Assembly (NCBI RefSeq): GCF_013141915.1
Contig: NZ_SROX01000031.1
Coordinates: forward strand, 1-36,504
Reading direction: 5' to 3'
Source of the DNA: Cupriavidus necator
GTDB lineage: Bacteria > Pseudomonadota > Gammaproteobacteria > Burkholderiales > Burkholderiaceae
DNA length: 36,504 bases
Of the stretch, positions 16,586 to 24,568 are shown one piece after another (position 1 is the stretch's first letter; every line of letters begins with the position of its first letter). The translations under genes were made by a program, and so were the position numbers. A model generated the notes under the pieces. That model was not told the DNA's origin, ran no database searches, and saw nothing but the letters and a program-made list of their open reading frames with translations.

Positions 16586-17581
16586 TTACGACAGGGTGTC
16601 GGTGTTCGCATGCTCCAGGCGGCAGAGCCATGCGTCATTGAGGATCTTCGTGGTGGTCGTGGCCTTCCAGCCCGAGGACGCACGCTGATCCAGTGGGTCA
16701 GCCGAGCCAGCCGAGCCGAGCGCCTTGATGATGTTCTTCATCGCGTTGCCGGCCAGCGGGCACACACCGTAAGCGTCAGCAGCCACGATCAGCGTCGCGT
16801 ACACGTCGGCGTTGGTGCCAGTGGTCGAGATCATGGTGCCCTTGGCGGCGCCGGCGTCAGCGAACACCTTGCCGTTGGTCGACACCACGAAGCGAATGTT
16901 CTGGAATGAGCCGCACTCGTTTTCCATCACATCCATCTGCGCCGAGTAGTTCGTCACCGGGATATAGCCGGTGATGCCTTCCAGCACGGCCTCGGTGTCC
17001 GGGTGGATCAGGCCGACGTAGGCCGGGCGGATCGGCTGGGTGGCGATGCCGGTCGAGCCCTTGATCATCTCGCGGATGAACTTGGCGTTCTGGCGCTTCA
17101 GGAAGCGGATGGCCGTCTTCAGCAGCGCAGCCGACATCGCGGTATTCACCGAAGCGCGGGCGGCGCCGTTGGCGTAGAACACGTTGGTGCCAGCGACCAG
17201 CACGTCACGGCGGATCTGGTCCACGGTCGTGCCGGCCTGCTCGCCCAGCACCTTGCCGGCCTCGGTCAGCACGCTGTCCTGGTTGGTCAGGTCGACCATG
17301 TCCGACAGCGTCACGAAGTCGCCGTACTGCGCCAGGGTGGCGGTGATGTCGGTCACGGCCAGGCTGGAGCCGGCCGGCGTCACGCCTTCGGTCAGCGGCG
17401 TGGTAGCCGGGGTCAGCGCCGAGTAGCGGCGGAACTTGATCTGATTGCCGCCATTCGTGGGAATGGTTCGGGTCTGGCCGAATCGGCCGTGGATGTCAGC
17501 CGGGACAGCGCGGGTCAGCAGGTTCCGGTCGTAGAACGCCTGTACCCCCGGTGGGACTTGGGTGAGAGTGGTCGTTGCCAT
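16586..17581 (-). CDS. Major coat protein, N4-gp56 family
   Basis: A 331-residue coat protein. The segments FGQTRTIPTNGGNQIKFRRY, GDFVTLSDMVDLTNQDSVL and YVGLIHPDTEAVLEGI are characteristic of the N4-gp56 major capsid family (HK97 fold). It follows the scaffold gene by 10 bases and is followed by two terminators. That is typical of a highly expressed coat gene insulated from its neighbours. The coat type is notable in an otherwise P22-like order. Confidence 0.88.
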   Translation of the reverse strand: MATTTLTQVPPGVQAFYDRNLLTRAVPADIHGRFGQTRTIPTNGGNQIKFRRYSALTPATTPLTEGVTPAGSSLAVTDITATLAQYGDFVTLSDMVDLTNQDSVLTEAGKVLGEQAGTTVDQIRRDVLVAGTNVFYANGAARASVNTAMSAALLKTAIRFLKRQNAKFIREMIKGSTGIATQPIRPAYVGLIHPDTEAVLEGITGYIPVTNYSAQMDVMENECGSFQNIRFVVSTNGKVFADAGAAKGTMISTTGTNADVYATLIVAADAYGVCPLAGNAMKNIIKALGSAGSADPLDQRASSGWKATTTTKILNDAWLCRLEHANTDTLS

Positions 17582-17591
17582 GGTTCAATTC

Positions 17592-18428
17592 CTATCGGGC
17601 AGAGCCCATTACGCGGTTGACTTCCTTCTGGAAGTCTTCATCCGACATGGTTTGCATGCGGCGCGTCATCTCCGCCTGCGGGTCGGTGGGAGCGGGTTGA
17701 ACCGCCCCACCAGAACCCGGCACGGACATGGCGCGCTTCTCGGTCTGTTGCTTGGCAAGCGCCTGGGCCGCCTTCTCGGCAGCCGCGGCGGCGCGGGATT
17801 GCGCAAACTGGAGCTTGACCTCCGTCAGCGCGCGGACTGCCTCAACAGGGTCGTTCCCCTTGGATGGCAGCGCTTCGAACGCCTGGAAGGCGGCATCCCA
17901 CATCTCCTTGTCGCTGGCTTGCAGCGTCGGAAGGTCAGGGTGCGCTCCGAGCACGACACGATTCCAGGTATCCGCCTGATTCGATTGCGCCTGCTCCTGC
18001 TCGACATGCGGGGCCGCCACGGCGTACCTAATCGCTTGTTCGAGTTCAGGGTTGTCGCGCAGGGCCTGGGGCTTGGCAGCCTCAAACTCAACGCGGCGGC
18101 GGTCTTCGTCCTGCTTCTTGAGCCGCGCATTCAGTTCGTGTGCCCAACGCTGCGTGTCTTTCAACGCTTTCTCTTGGGCCTCGTACTTCTTGCGCAGATC
18201 CTCCAGCGGGTCAGGTTCAGCGGGCTTTTGCTCGGGTTCGGCCGGCGTCGCCTCAGGCGTTTCCGCCTTGGCAAAGCGCCCTGCCTCGTCGCGCAGTTGT
18301 TCGGGGGTAGTCGGCTGCTCCGGCTCCTTGGGCACTTCCGCGCTCGGGATCGGTTGGCCGGCCTCCAGCGCCGCCGCGGCTTCCTGGTACAACTCGTCGT
18401 AACTCTTTTCTTGCGTAGCTTCAGACAT
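17592..18428 (-). CDS. Scaffolding protein
   Basis: A 278-residue highly charged, helical protein (LEDLRKKYEAQEKALKD, ELNARLKKQDEDRRRVEFE) with a Pro/Glu/Thr-rich N-terminal region and an Ala/Lys-rich C-terminal helix (SRAAAAAEKAAQALAKQQTE). This is the usual composition of a capsid scaffold, and its place directly before the coat gene agrees. No protease motif is visible. Confidence 0.8.
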   Translation of the reverse strand: MSEATQEKSYDELYQEAAAALEAGQPIPSAEVPKEPEQPTTPEQLRDEAGRFAKAETPEATPAEPEQKPAEPDPLEDLRKKYEAQEKALKDTQRWAHELNARLKKQDEDRRRVEFEAAKPQALRDNPELEQAIRYAVAAPHVEQEQAQSNQADTWNRVVLGAHPDLPTLQASDKEMWDAAFQAFEALPSKGNDPVEAVRALTEVKLQFAQSRAAAAAEKAAQALAKQQTEKRAMSVPGSGGAVQPAPTDPQAEMTRRMQTMSDEDFQKEVNRVMGSAR

Positions 18429-18481
18429 TCAACGCTCCACGGGTCGGCTTGCGCCGATAGTCCAAGAATTGCCGGGGCCGA

Positions 18482-18724
18482 TCACTCGGCTAGTCCAGCG
18501 GTTAGCCCATCCTGCTCAGAGCGGAGCAATGAGGGCAGGTCAATCACATCCCGAAGCTGCTTGATGCGACCTCGGGTCTCGGGGTTGTCTTGCGCGATCA
18601 GTTGCGTGATCAGGTCCGACTCGCGCGCCTTGAGTTCAGCCACAAGGCCGGGCCAGCAAGCGCGCATGGAGTCGATCAGCGACGAGATATGGGCGATGCG
18701 TGCCTTGACGTCGTCCTCAGTCAT
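18482..18724 (-). CDS. Small helical protein between portal and scaffold, unknown
   Basis: An 80-residue helical protein (DDVKARIAHISSLIDSM, VAELKARESDLITQLIAQ), probably a short coiled coil. The start overlaps the portal stop as ATGA, so translation is coupled. No family is recognised; a head-assembly helper is a guess from position. Confidence 0.6.
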   Translation of the reverse strand: MTEDDVKARIAHISSLIDSMRACWPGLVAELKARESDLITQLIAQDNPETRGRIKQLRDVIDLPSLLRSEQDGLTAGLAE

Positions 18725-20778
18725 TCATTGCCCTCAGAAGCGGAAAACCCCGCACTAGGCGGGGTTTCTGGGTACTCGGGGGCTGGCATTGCTGGCGGTT
18801 CGCCTGGCGCAGATCCGGGATAGATGTCGGGCGAGTCCAGCACCTGCACGCCGAATTGCGCCGCCACCGCCTTGACCGTCTCGGGGCCAAAGGACGGCAT
18901 CAGCAGCTTCAGGCGCTCCGTCTCCGCCTTGTAGCGATCGATCAGGCGCTGTTCCGCCTCGCCGTCGCGGTCGGCGTCCATCTTGTTGTACTCGTCGCCC
19001 AGCGTCTGCAACTGGGCCTCCAACTGCTGGATGTGCTGCTGCATCTGCGCAGCCTGGGCCTTCGGATCGCCCTCTTCCTTGCGGATCGGGCTTTCCTTGC
19101 CGATCTCCATGGCGTCCCACACCTGCGACAGCAGTTCGCGCGGGTCCACAAGCTGCGCCGTGACCGGGCTGCTCATGACCATGCCCATGAAGTTTTGCAG
19201 CTTCTGCGTCAGCACTTCTTTCTGCACGAAGGTCTGCGCGCCGGTCGCCTTCCAGTTCATGAAGGACGTCTTGCCGAACTGCTTCACCTGCGCCCAGGCT
19301 TGCGCAATCTTGTCGCCGTGCAGCATGCGGACGGTTTCGACGTCCAGATACTTCAGATCCCAGTCGATGATGGCCTCAACGGCACACTCGATCCACTGCG
19401 AGTCGATGTGCTGCAAGACCTCCTTCGTCGGCAGGCTCGATGCGTTCATGATCATCGAGATGCCGGTGGCGGTCTTGTTCAGGTTGCTGGCGTCGTTGCC
19501 CTGCGTGTACTTCGTGATGCCGGTGTCGTTGTCGGAGAAGTCCTCGGACACCTTGATCACGTCCAGCCAGCCGTTCGTGATGTCGGGCTCGACGTGCTCC
19601 TGAATGGCGGTCTTGCGCTCGTCCGGCGTCAAGCCCGGGCGGAACTGGTACACCTTGCCGGGATACTTGACGAAATCCTCGGTCGGCATGAACTTGGAGC
19701 GGTCCACGGACTTGGTACCCAGCAGCGCCATGCCCTTGCCTTCCATGAACAGGCGGAAGGCGGCGTTGACGGTCTTCTGGTGCGGCGAGTTATTCTCAGC
19801 CACGCCCACGCCCCACATCTCATTGGCCACGGCCTCATAGACCGAGCGGTAAGCGGGGCGCTTCTTGTACGGCGACTCGGACTTTTTGACCACCACGCCA
19901 CCGGCCATAATGATGACGGCGTCAACGAACTCTTCGGTCAACTCGACCGCGGTAGGCGTTTCGCCACTCAACTGGCTCTTCGGAACAAGGCCAAAGTAGC
20001 GAGCCACCTTGATCCGGCCGCCCTTGTTCCAGTACGAGATGTTGCCGCGCATCTGCTCGGCCTGGTCCGTACCGGTCTCATCGCGCTGGGTGGTCGTGCA
20101 CTTCAGCGCGTCGGTGATGTTCTGGTAGCTCGGGTCTTTCGCCCAGGCTGCCACGGTATGCGGCGACAGGTGCGAGACCCAGAACAGGCCGCCGCCGTCC
20201 TGCGCATCCTTCGCATCAGGGTCCGGGTACACGTCCAGCGTGTTGCCCATCTCGAAGTACGGCAGATCGAACTCGAATTCCTGCTCAACCAGTTGGCCGA
20301 CCTCATCCACGCTGGTCTGGGTCAGCTTGTCCTTCTTGACGAACGGGCCGAACAGGAAGCCGGTGCCGTAGGTCGCCAGCATGTCCACGCCGCCTTGGAT
20401 CGTCTCCTTGAACTTGCCGCGGCGCAACTGCTCGGTGATGATTTCCTCGACCGCATCAGCGAACGGGGCCAGCGCCTCGTTTGTCGGCTCGGTGTCGAAC
20501 GGCATCTGGCCGTTGCCGAACAGCGCATCATTGATCTTTGCGCGCGACGACCGGACCTTGTTGCGGGTCGAACCGATGAACAGCGATTTGGCCTTGCGGG
20601 CCTTCGCTGCGCCAGTGCCGACCGTGTCACCGTCGCGCGAGATGCGCATGACGTCCTGATAGCACTCCAGCATCTTGACCTCTTGCGGCTGGCGCGACTG
20701 CTCCCAGTCCTTGAGGCGCCCGGTAAGCCAGATAGCCAGCGGCTCGGCGTAGGCTGTCGATGCTGTGTTTTCGTCCAT
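18721..20778 (-). CDS. Portal protein, P22-like
   Basis: A 685-residue portal, close to the length of P22 gp1 (about 725). Landmarks are NKVRSSRAKINDALFG, FDLPYFEMGNTLDVYPDPDA, NKTATGISMIMNASS and a C-terminal helical region (AQMQQHIQQLEAQLQTLGDEY). It forms the dodecameric DNA channel at one vertex and docks the terminase. Start and terminase stop overlap as TGATG. A terminator-like hairpin is embedded in the last codons. Confidence 0.87.
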   Translation of the reverse strand: MDENTASTAYAEPLAIWLTGRLKDWEQSRQPQEVKMLECYQDVMRISRDGDTVGTGAAKARKAKSLFIGSTRNKVRSSRAKINDALFGNGQMPFDTEPTNEALAPFADAVEEIITEQLRRGKFKETIQGGVDMLATYGTGFLFGPFVKKDKLTQTSVDEVGQLVEQEFEFDLPYFEMGNTLDVYPDPDAKDAQDGGGLFWVSHLSPHTVAAWAKDPSYQNITDALKCTTTQRDETGTDQAEQMRGNISYWNKGGRIKVARYFGLVPKSQLSGETPTAVELTEEFVDAVIIMAGGVVVKKSESPYKKRPAYRSVYEAVANEMWGVGVAENNSPHQKTVNAAFRLFMEGKGMALLGTKSVDRSKFMPTEDFVKYPGKVYQFRPGLTPDERKTAIQEHVEPDITNGWLDVIKVSEDFSDNDTGITKYTQGNDASNLNKTATGISMIMNASSLPTKEVLQHIDSQWIECAVEAIIDWDLKYLDVETVRMLHGDKIAQAWAQVKQFGKTSFMNWKATGAQTFVQKEVLTQKLQNFMGMVMSSPVTAQLVDPRELLSQVWDAMEIGKESPIRKEEGDPKAQAAQMQQHIQQLEAQLQTLGDEYNKMDADRDGEAEQRLIDRYKAETERLKLLMPSFGPETVKAVAAQFGVQVLDSPDIYPGSAPGEPPAMPAPEYPETPPSAGFSASEGNE
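18744..18768 (-). terminator. Terminator-like hairpin inside the portal 3' end
   Basis: On the minus strand AAACCCCGC-CTAGT-GCGGGGTTT forms a 9-bp stem followed by TTCC. The structure is nearly symmetric and lies within the last 16 codons of the portal gene, ahead of the scaffold and coat genes. It may be an attenuator or an RNA-stabilising hairpin. Confidence 0.6.
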
Positions 20779-22049
20779 CAGAAATAGAGCCCGTCCTGGT
20801 CAGACTGGTTAGCAGTGATCGGCGCGGAGTTCGCCCAATCCTCGTTACTGAAATGCTCGGCGTTCACCGCCACATAGCGCAGGTTGTCCGCGCCGTGGCT
20901 CCATTCGTCGTGCAGCGGCCCCATGGGCTCCTGCGTCTGCTGATTGATCGCACGCCGATACCGCTTGGCGCACTGAATCAGCCGCTCGCACTTGGTCTTG
21001 TCGAAGTACATGCGGGGGAAGGTCATCCGGGTCATCCGGATACCATCTTCCACGCTCATGTTTGGCGTAATCGCCACGTCCCAGCCGAGCGCGCGCATGA
21101 TTTCCTCGGCGCTCTTGCCGGTCTTGAAGTCCTTGTTGCGCCCATCGTGCGGCAGATAGACCTTGCCCCAGTTCAGGTTTCGTTTCTTCAGCTCGGCCGA
21201 ATAGTGATCCAGCGTCTTGTGCGAGTCCTCGATGTACTCGATCACCCGCAGGTCAGCCACGCCGCGCTGCACTAGGCTGATGGCCATCGCGTCATTCCAC
21301 CCCAAGTCGAAGATGACATGCACCTTCAGCAGCGGGTCATACGGCACATTCGTGATGCGCTTTGCCTCTTCCGCCGCCGCAACCTCGTCGTAGTAGATCG
21401 CACCCGACACAGCCGGCTTGCACTTGCCGAGCCAGATGTTGTCGTAGTCCTTCGGCGCCGTAGCCTGGCAGTGCAGGCGCTCGGCTTCCAGTTCGGCGCT
21501 GAACCACGGGTTGTCGTGGTAATTCATCAGCACGACCTTGCACCGCGGCGGCGGGTTCACGATGAACCGCTGATACGTCTCGTCCGTCTCTAGTTCAGGG
21601 TTGAACGAGAGCCAGATTTCCGAGCCCGGCTTGCGGATGGTCGGGATCAGCACGTCCCACGACTTCTTGCTGATCGCGTGCGCTTCCTCGCACCATGCGC
21701 GGTCCAAGCCCTCGTACGACTTGATCGAGTCCACCGTGTGCGACGACAGGCCGGCGAACAGGAATTCCGTCCCGTTCTTGCCACGAATGACTGTCTCCAG
21801 CACCTCATAGAACCCGCTCAGGCCCAGCGACTGGATCTGGTCGGCCAGCAGCTTGTGCACAGAGTCCTTGATGGACTTCTGCACCTCGCGGAAGCAGCCA
21901 ATGCGCAAAGGCTTCTCGGCGCCTTGGATCAGCAGCGCGCGGGCGAATCCCCACGACTTGCCCGACCCACGGCCACCCATCGCGCCCTTGTAGCGCAGAT
22001 CCGTATCGAACAGATGCGCCAGAGCGACGGGAAACTGCGCGTCAATCAT
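20778..22049 (-). CDS. Terminase large subunit
   Basis: A 423-residue packaging motor from the ATG at 22049, which overlaps the small subunit stop as ATGA. Walker A is GGRGSGKS (25-32), Walker B ends in WCEEAH (Glu121/122), and the RNase H-like nuclease domain begins at VIFDLGWNDA. The sequence style is that of the PBSX/Terminase_3 family. It pumps DNA into the prohead through the portal and cuts the concatemer. The longer upstream frame overlaps the small subunit and is not used. Confidence 0.93.
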   Translation of the reverse strand: MIDAQFPVALAHLFDTDLRYKGAMGGRGSGKSWGFARALLIQGAEKPLRIGCFREVQKSIKDSVHKLLADQIQSLGLSGFYEVLETVIRGKNGTEFLFAGLSSHTVDSIKSYEGLDRAWCEEAHAISKKSWDVLIPTIRKPGSEIWLSFNPELETDETYQRFIVNPPPRCKVVLMNYHDNPWFSAELEAERLHCQATAPKDYDNIWLGKCKPAVSGAIYYDEVAAAEEAKRITNVPYDPLLKVHVIFDLGWNDAMAISLVQRGVADLRVIEYIEDSHKTLDHYSAELKKRNLNWGKVYLPHDGRNKDFKTGKSAEEIMRALGWDVAITPNMSVEDGIRMTRMTFPRMYFDKTKCERLIQCAKRYRRAINQQTQEPMGPLHDEWSHGADNLRYVAVNAEHFSNEDWANSAPITANQSDQDGLYF

Positions 22050-22525
22050 TCCGGCTTGACGAACGTGACCTTGATGCCCGCGAACAGGTTTTCGCCATCC
22101 TTGCCGGTCAATTCCTGCTGCACCTTGTCGCGCCACTTCTCTGGCTGACGGTTGCGCAGCCACAGTGAGGCGGCCGGCGTGTCAGGCGGGTAATGCTCGG
22201 TGTAGTCCTCATGCACCACAGCACCGTTGACCGTCATGATCTTGACGGCAGGGTGCGAGTAGCCCAGCGCGCGCTTGAACAGGCTTTCGGCCACTTGGGC
22301 GTCAGCCATCATCTTGCCTCGTGTGATGGACTGTAAAAACTCGGGTTGCGCATCCTTCCAGTTGTAGATGGTCTTCTCGACCACCCCGAAGAAGTCAGCC
22401 AACTCCTTGTCCGTCGCACCCAGCAGGCACAGCTTGTATGCCTGCTCGGCGTATTGCTCCTGATAGAGCGTTTCGCGCCCGCCAGGCTTACCCTCTGACG
22501 CGGCGGCTTTCTTGTCGCGCGCCAT
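22046..22525 (-). CDS. Terminase small subunit
   Basis: A 159-residue protein. Residues 24-60 form a helix-turn-helix (EQAYKLCLLGATDKELADFF, VVEKTIYNW), and the C-terminal part contains SLWLRNRQPEKWRDK, a common small-terminase signature. It recognises the packaging site and recruits the large subunit. AGGA lies 6 bases before the start. The long inverted repeat at 22555-22626, just upstream, may be its recognition region. Confidence 0.88.
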   Translation of the reverse strand: MARDKKAAASEGKPGGRETLYQEQYAEQAYKLCLLGATDKELADFFGVVEKTIYNWKDAQPEFLQSITRGKMMADAQVAESLFKRALGYSHPAVKIMTVNGAVVHEDYTEHYPPDTPAASLWLRNRQPEKWRDKVQQELTGKDGENLFAGIKVTFVKPE

Positions 22526-22554
22526 ATGGTTCCTATTTGTGTTGTGTCAATCCA

Positions 22555-22626
22555 ATCCTGGGTGCACCCGGTAGCGGCTGGAGTGGATGGATGCCGGGGG
22601 AGCGGACCGCTGGGTGCACTCAGGAT
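22555..22626. repeat. Imperfect inverted repeat upstream of terminase (possible packaging site)
   Basis: Arms of 16 bp at 22555-22570 and 22611-22626 match in 14 positions and contain the core GGTGCACC / GGGTGCAC. Forty bases separate them. The pair lies between the late terminators and the small terminase gene, a usual location for cos or pac. It could also act as an RNA hairpin. Confidence 0.45.
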
Positions 22627-22633
22627 GGGACTG

Positions 22634-22666
22634 CGTAAATAAAAACGCCCCGCCGGTTAGGGCGAG
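22634..22666 (-). terminator. Strong terminator ahead of the terminase genes
   Basis: Minus-strand CGCCTCGCC-CTAACC-GGCGGGGCG hairpin (9 pairs, one G-T) followed by TTTTTATTT. It ends early transcripts, and also short late-promoter transcripts, unless antiterminated. Confidence 0.8.
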
Positions 22667-22719
22667 GCGCGAATGCCGGTGAAGGCAACGGGAGACAAGC
22701 GATGAAGCAACTGCGGGAG

Positions 22720-22759
22720 AAACGACAAAGCCCGCGCCTGATTTCTCAGGGCGCGGGCT
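22720..22759 (-). terminator. Terminator immediately after the late promoter candidate
   Basis: A 10-bp stem AGCCCGCGCC / GGCGCGGGCT, extendable inward with one bulged base, followed on the minus strand by TTGTCGTTTC. It starts only a few bases past the expected start site of the promoter at 22770-22798, like tR' in lambdoid phages. Confidence 0.7.
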
Positions 22760-22769
22760 CTCTGCGGGT

Positions 22770-22798
22770 ATCTTAGAACAGACTTTCGCGGTTTACAA
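22770..22798 (-). promoter_or_regulatory. Candidate late promoter (pR'-like)
   Basis: Minus-strand TTGTAA (22793-22798), 17-bp spacer, TAAGAT (22770-22775). Each hexamer matches consensus in 4 of 6 positions. It lies between the Q-position gene and two terminators, the arrangement of lambda Q-pR'-tR'. Confidence 0.55.
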
Positions 22799-22807
22799 GC
22801 CCTTTCT

Positions 22808-23212
22808 TCACGCCGCCAGCTCCGCCTTGATCATCCCCCTCGAACGTAGGGCAGGAAGCAATGCCAGCTTCGCCGCCTGATACTCCCGGTGCTGGTCCTC
22901 GACCCGGTTGGAGCGCCACACTGCCGGCCCGGTCTTGTTGCACATGCTGATCTGGATGGCTGCCCGCTGCTCGACCGTCAGGCTGTCAATGCAAAGCTGG
23001 ATGATCTCGGATTGGAGGTCTTCCAGCTTTGTCTCGTCAGCCTCGTACTGGTCATTCTCAGCGGCCCAGGCATCGCCCGACCGGTACTGCTTGCACGTCT
23101 GGTCCTGAGCCGGGTACCACATGCCGCGGACTTCCCGGAAGGATTCCCGCTGCTGCCAGGCGTACCAGGTCAGAAGCAGATCTTCGATTTGTGCTGACTC
23201 GTCTTGCGTCAT
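22808..23212 (-). CDS. Q-position protein, candidate late antiterminator
   Basis: A 134-residue protein beginning with an acidic helix and LLLTWYAWQQ, then a middle region (LEDLQSEIIQLCIDSL, VEQRAAIQISM) and a C-terminal segment (PAVWRSNR, LALLPALRSRGMI). The W-x2-W start and the 'regular helix, VD/ID-L, R-AAI' layout resemble antitermination Q proteins, and similar unnamed proteins are common in Burkholderia phages. It is the last gene of the early operon and is followed by a promoter plus two terminators. The Q role is inferred mainly from position. Confidence 0.5.
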   Translation of the reverse strand: MTQDESAQIEDLLLTWYAWQQRESFREVRGMWYPAQDQTCKQYRSGDAWAAENDQYEADETKLEDLQSEIIQLCIDSLTVEQRAAIQISMCNKTGPAVWRSNRVEDQHREYQAAKLALLPALRSRGMIKAELAA

Positions 23213-23415
23213 TCCCCGCCCCCGATGAGTTTCACATCATCAATCACGCGCACATCCTCTGCGGGAATGTCGATCACACCGGCCTGCGAGTCGGCCCATT
23301 CTTGGGCCTCGCGCTCATAGCGCCCATACGCCTGACGTCTGCGCTCATCGGCAATGCGTCGCGCCTCGGCAGCATGAGCAGCAGCCGTTGCGATACCTAT
23401 GAAAGCTCCGATCAT
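23209..23415 (-). CDS. Small protein, possible N-terminal membrane segment
   Basis: A 68-residue protein with a short hydrophobic start (IGAFIGIATAAAHAA), a charged helix (EARRIADERRRQAYGRYERE) and an acidic tail. It overlaps the genes on both sides as ATGA. No family recognised. Confidence 0.6.
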   Translation of the reverse strand: MIGAFIGIATAAAHAAEARRIADERRRQAYGRYEREAQEWADSQAGVIDIPAEDVRVIDDVKLIGGGE

Positions 23416-23498
23416 TCCTCCCTCCCCTTATCCCGTTTCCGTTTCCCGCCACCCCACACGATGCGCAGCGCAATGTCCCACCAGTAGTACCAGGGCAT
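23412..23498 (-). CDS. 28-residue Trp-rich microprotein
   Basis: A 28-codon gene, MPWYYWWDIALRIVW followed by a glycine turn and a basic tail (GGGKRKRDKGREE). The start overlaps the upstream stop as TGATG and the stop overlaps the next start as ATGA, so it is in the coupled chain. The aromatic helix plus basic tail suggests a small membrane-surface peptide. No homologue is recalled. Confidence 0.6.
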   Translation of the reverse strand: MPWYYWWDIALRIVWGGGKRKRDKGREE

Positions 23499-23680
23499 CA
23501 CTTCACCGCCACGCAGACGAACCGCGCCTCTTTGGCTGAGCCGCCAACCAACTCTTTGCTCTTGTTACCAGCCGCGGCACAAGACGCATCTGTCGTGAAG
23601 CCCGTAATGTTGGAAATCGTCACGCTGTCGCCCTTGGCCAGCATGCCGGCGTAGATGTACAGAACCAAGACCCATGTCAT
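23498..23680 (-). CDS. Small membrane-anchored or exported protein
   Basis: A 60-residue protein with an N-terminal hydrophobic helix (TWVLVLYIYAGMLAKG) and a small domain with two cysteines (TTDASCAAAGNKS, ARFVCVAVK), which could form a disulfide in the periplasm. It overlaps its neighbours as ATGA and TGATG. The function is unknown. A host-envelope or exclusion role would be a guess. Confidence 0.6.
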   Translation of the reverse strand: MTWVLVLYIYAGMLAKGDSVTISNITGFTTDASCAAAGNKSKELVGGSAKEARFVCVAVK

Positions 23681-23973
23681 ATCAACCCCTCCCTCGCAAG
23701 AATCCTGATCGAGCGGATATGCCCGGTCAGCCAGTCCAAATCGACCTCTTCCTTCGTCATCCCTGCCGGCCGGGGCCGCTGACCGTCATAGACCGCATCG
23801 CAGGCAGTGCAGGCATAGGCGCCGCAGATGTCGTCCGACTTGATCGCGCCACCCTTGCCGCCTGCCTCGCCGCGGTAGTGGCTCCAGATGGTCGTCGCCG
23901 GGTCGAAGGTGCAGACGCCTGGAATGCGCACCTGGCACTCCTTGTCGCGGGCGCTCTTGCGGATCCTGCTCAT
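23677..23973 (-). CDS. YbcO-type nuclease (DUF1364)
   Basis: A 98-residue protein from the ATG at 23973. The pattern SARDKECQVRIPGVC, then TIWSHYRG, then CGAYACTACDAVYDG matches DUF1364/YbcO, a small HNH-like zinc nuclease family of lambdoid nin regions. Cysteines in RDKEC, PGVC and ACTAC form the metal site, and His in WSHYR is the likely catalytic residue. The longer frame upstream overlaps NinB and is not used. It lies just after NinB, as in lambdoid phages. Confidence 0.82.
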   Translation of the reverse strand: MSRIRKSARDKECQVRIPGVCTFDPATTIWSHYRGEAGGKGGAIKSDDICGAYACTACDAVYDGQRPRPAGMTKEEVDLDWLTGHIRSIRILAREGLI

Positions 23974-24371
23974 GCCGCCTGCCCCCACGCCGGCACCGGC
24001 TCCGACCACTGCACGCCCTTGTCGGCCCCGAAGGCAAACATCACCTCCAGCAGATCTGAGAACTCGCGCTTGCCCATCTTGCTGGTCGACTGGCCGCACA
24101 CCACGAAGCCGCCATTCAGCCCCGGCACGACCTTCTGAGCCTTCAGCGCGGCCGAGAACACGTCCTTCCATTCCTCCGGGGTCAGGCGCTGTCCATACCA
24201 GTCCACCTGGCGCGACACGTCCGTCAGCATGGGCCACAACTTGGCGTTCTGCTCCAGCGTGCGCGTCGGCTCGGCCACGGTAACGATCCAGCCATCCGGA
24301 GCGTTCGTGATCGCCAGTTGTGCGCCGGCTCTGGCTTGACGGTGGACCAAGCGGTAGATCTGTTTGCTCAT
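23970..24371 (-). CDS. ninB: NinB family recombination protein
   Basis: A 133-residue protein from the ATG at 24371. The segments RTLEQNAKLWPMLTDVSRQV, LTPEEWKDVFSAALKAQKVV and STSKMGKREFSDLLEVM are diagnostic of NinB (lambda Orf family), which binds SSB-coated DNA and helps phage recombination without RecFOR. It is coupled by ATGA to the genes on either side. A phage SSB-like protein is encoded at 33997-34623, a possible partner. Confidence 0.9.
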   Translation of the reverse strand: MSKQIYRLVHRQARAGAQLAITNAPDGWIVTVAEPTRTLEQNAKLWPMLTDVSRQVDWYGQRLTPEEWKDVFSAALKAQKVVPGLNGGFVVCGQSTSKMGKREFSDLLEVMFAFGADKGVQWSEPVPAWGQAA

Positions 24372-24568
24372 ACCGCCCCCGCATCCGGAACGCTCAGGTT
24401 GTCGGGCCACTCAATGGTGTAGTGCGTCCACCACTGGGCGCTGGAGAACTCCTGCCTCACGCTGAACGTACCGCCATTGGCCGCCGCCACTTCGCACCAT
24501 TTCCGTACAAGGTCATTCTCCGGTCGGTTGAACATGACCCTGCTGTTCGTCACTCGCTTCTCGCTCAT
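24368..24568 (-). CDS. Small nin-region protein, unknown
   Basis: A 66-residue protein from the ATG at 24568, chosen because GAGGA lies 8 bases upstream. It contains FNRPENDLVRKWCEVAAANGG and FSSAQWWTHYTIEW. Coupled by ATGA to NinB and to the zinc-knuckle gene. No family recognised. Confidence 0.65.
   Translation of the reverse strand: MSEKRVTNSRVMFNRPENDLVRKWCEVAAANGGTFSVRQEFSSAQWWTHYTIEWPDNLSVPDAGAV

Noticed and set aside
22522..22550. TTGACA (minus strand, 22545-22550) as a promoter for terminase
   Set aside because: At 17 bp the -10 would be ATATGG and would overlap the terS start codon, so no usable promoter results.
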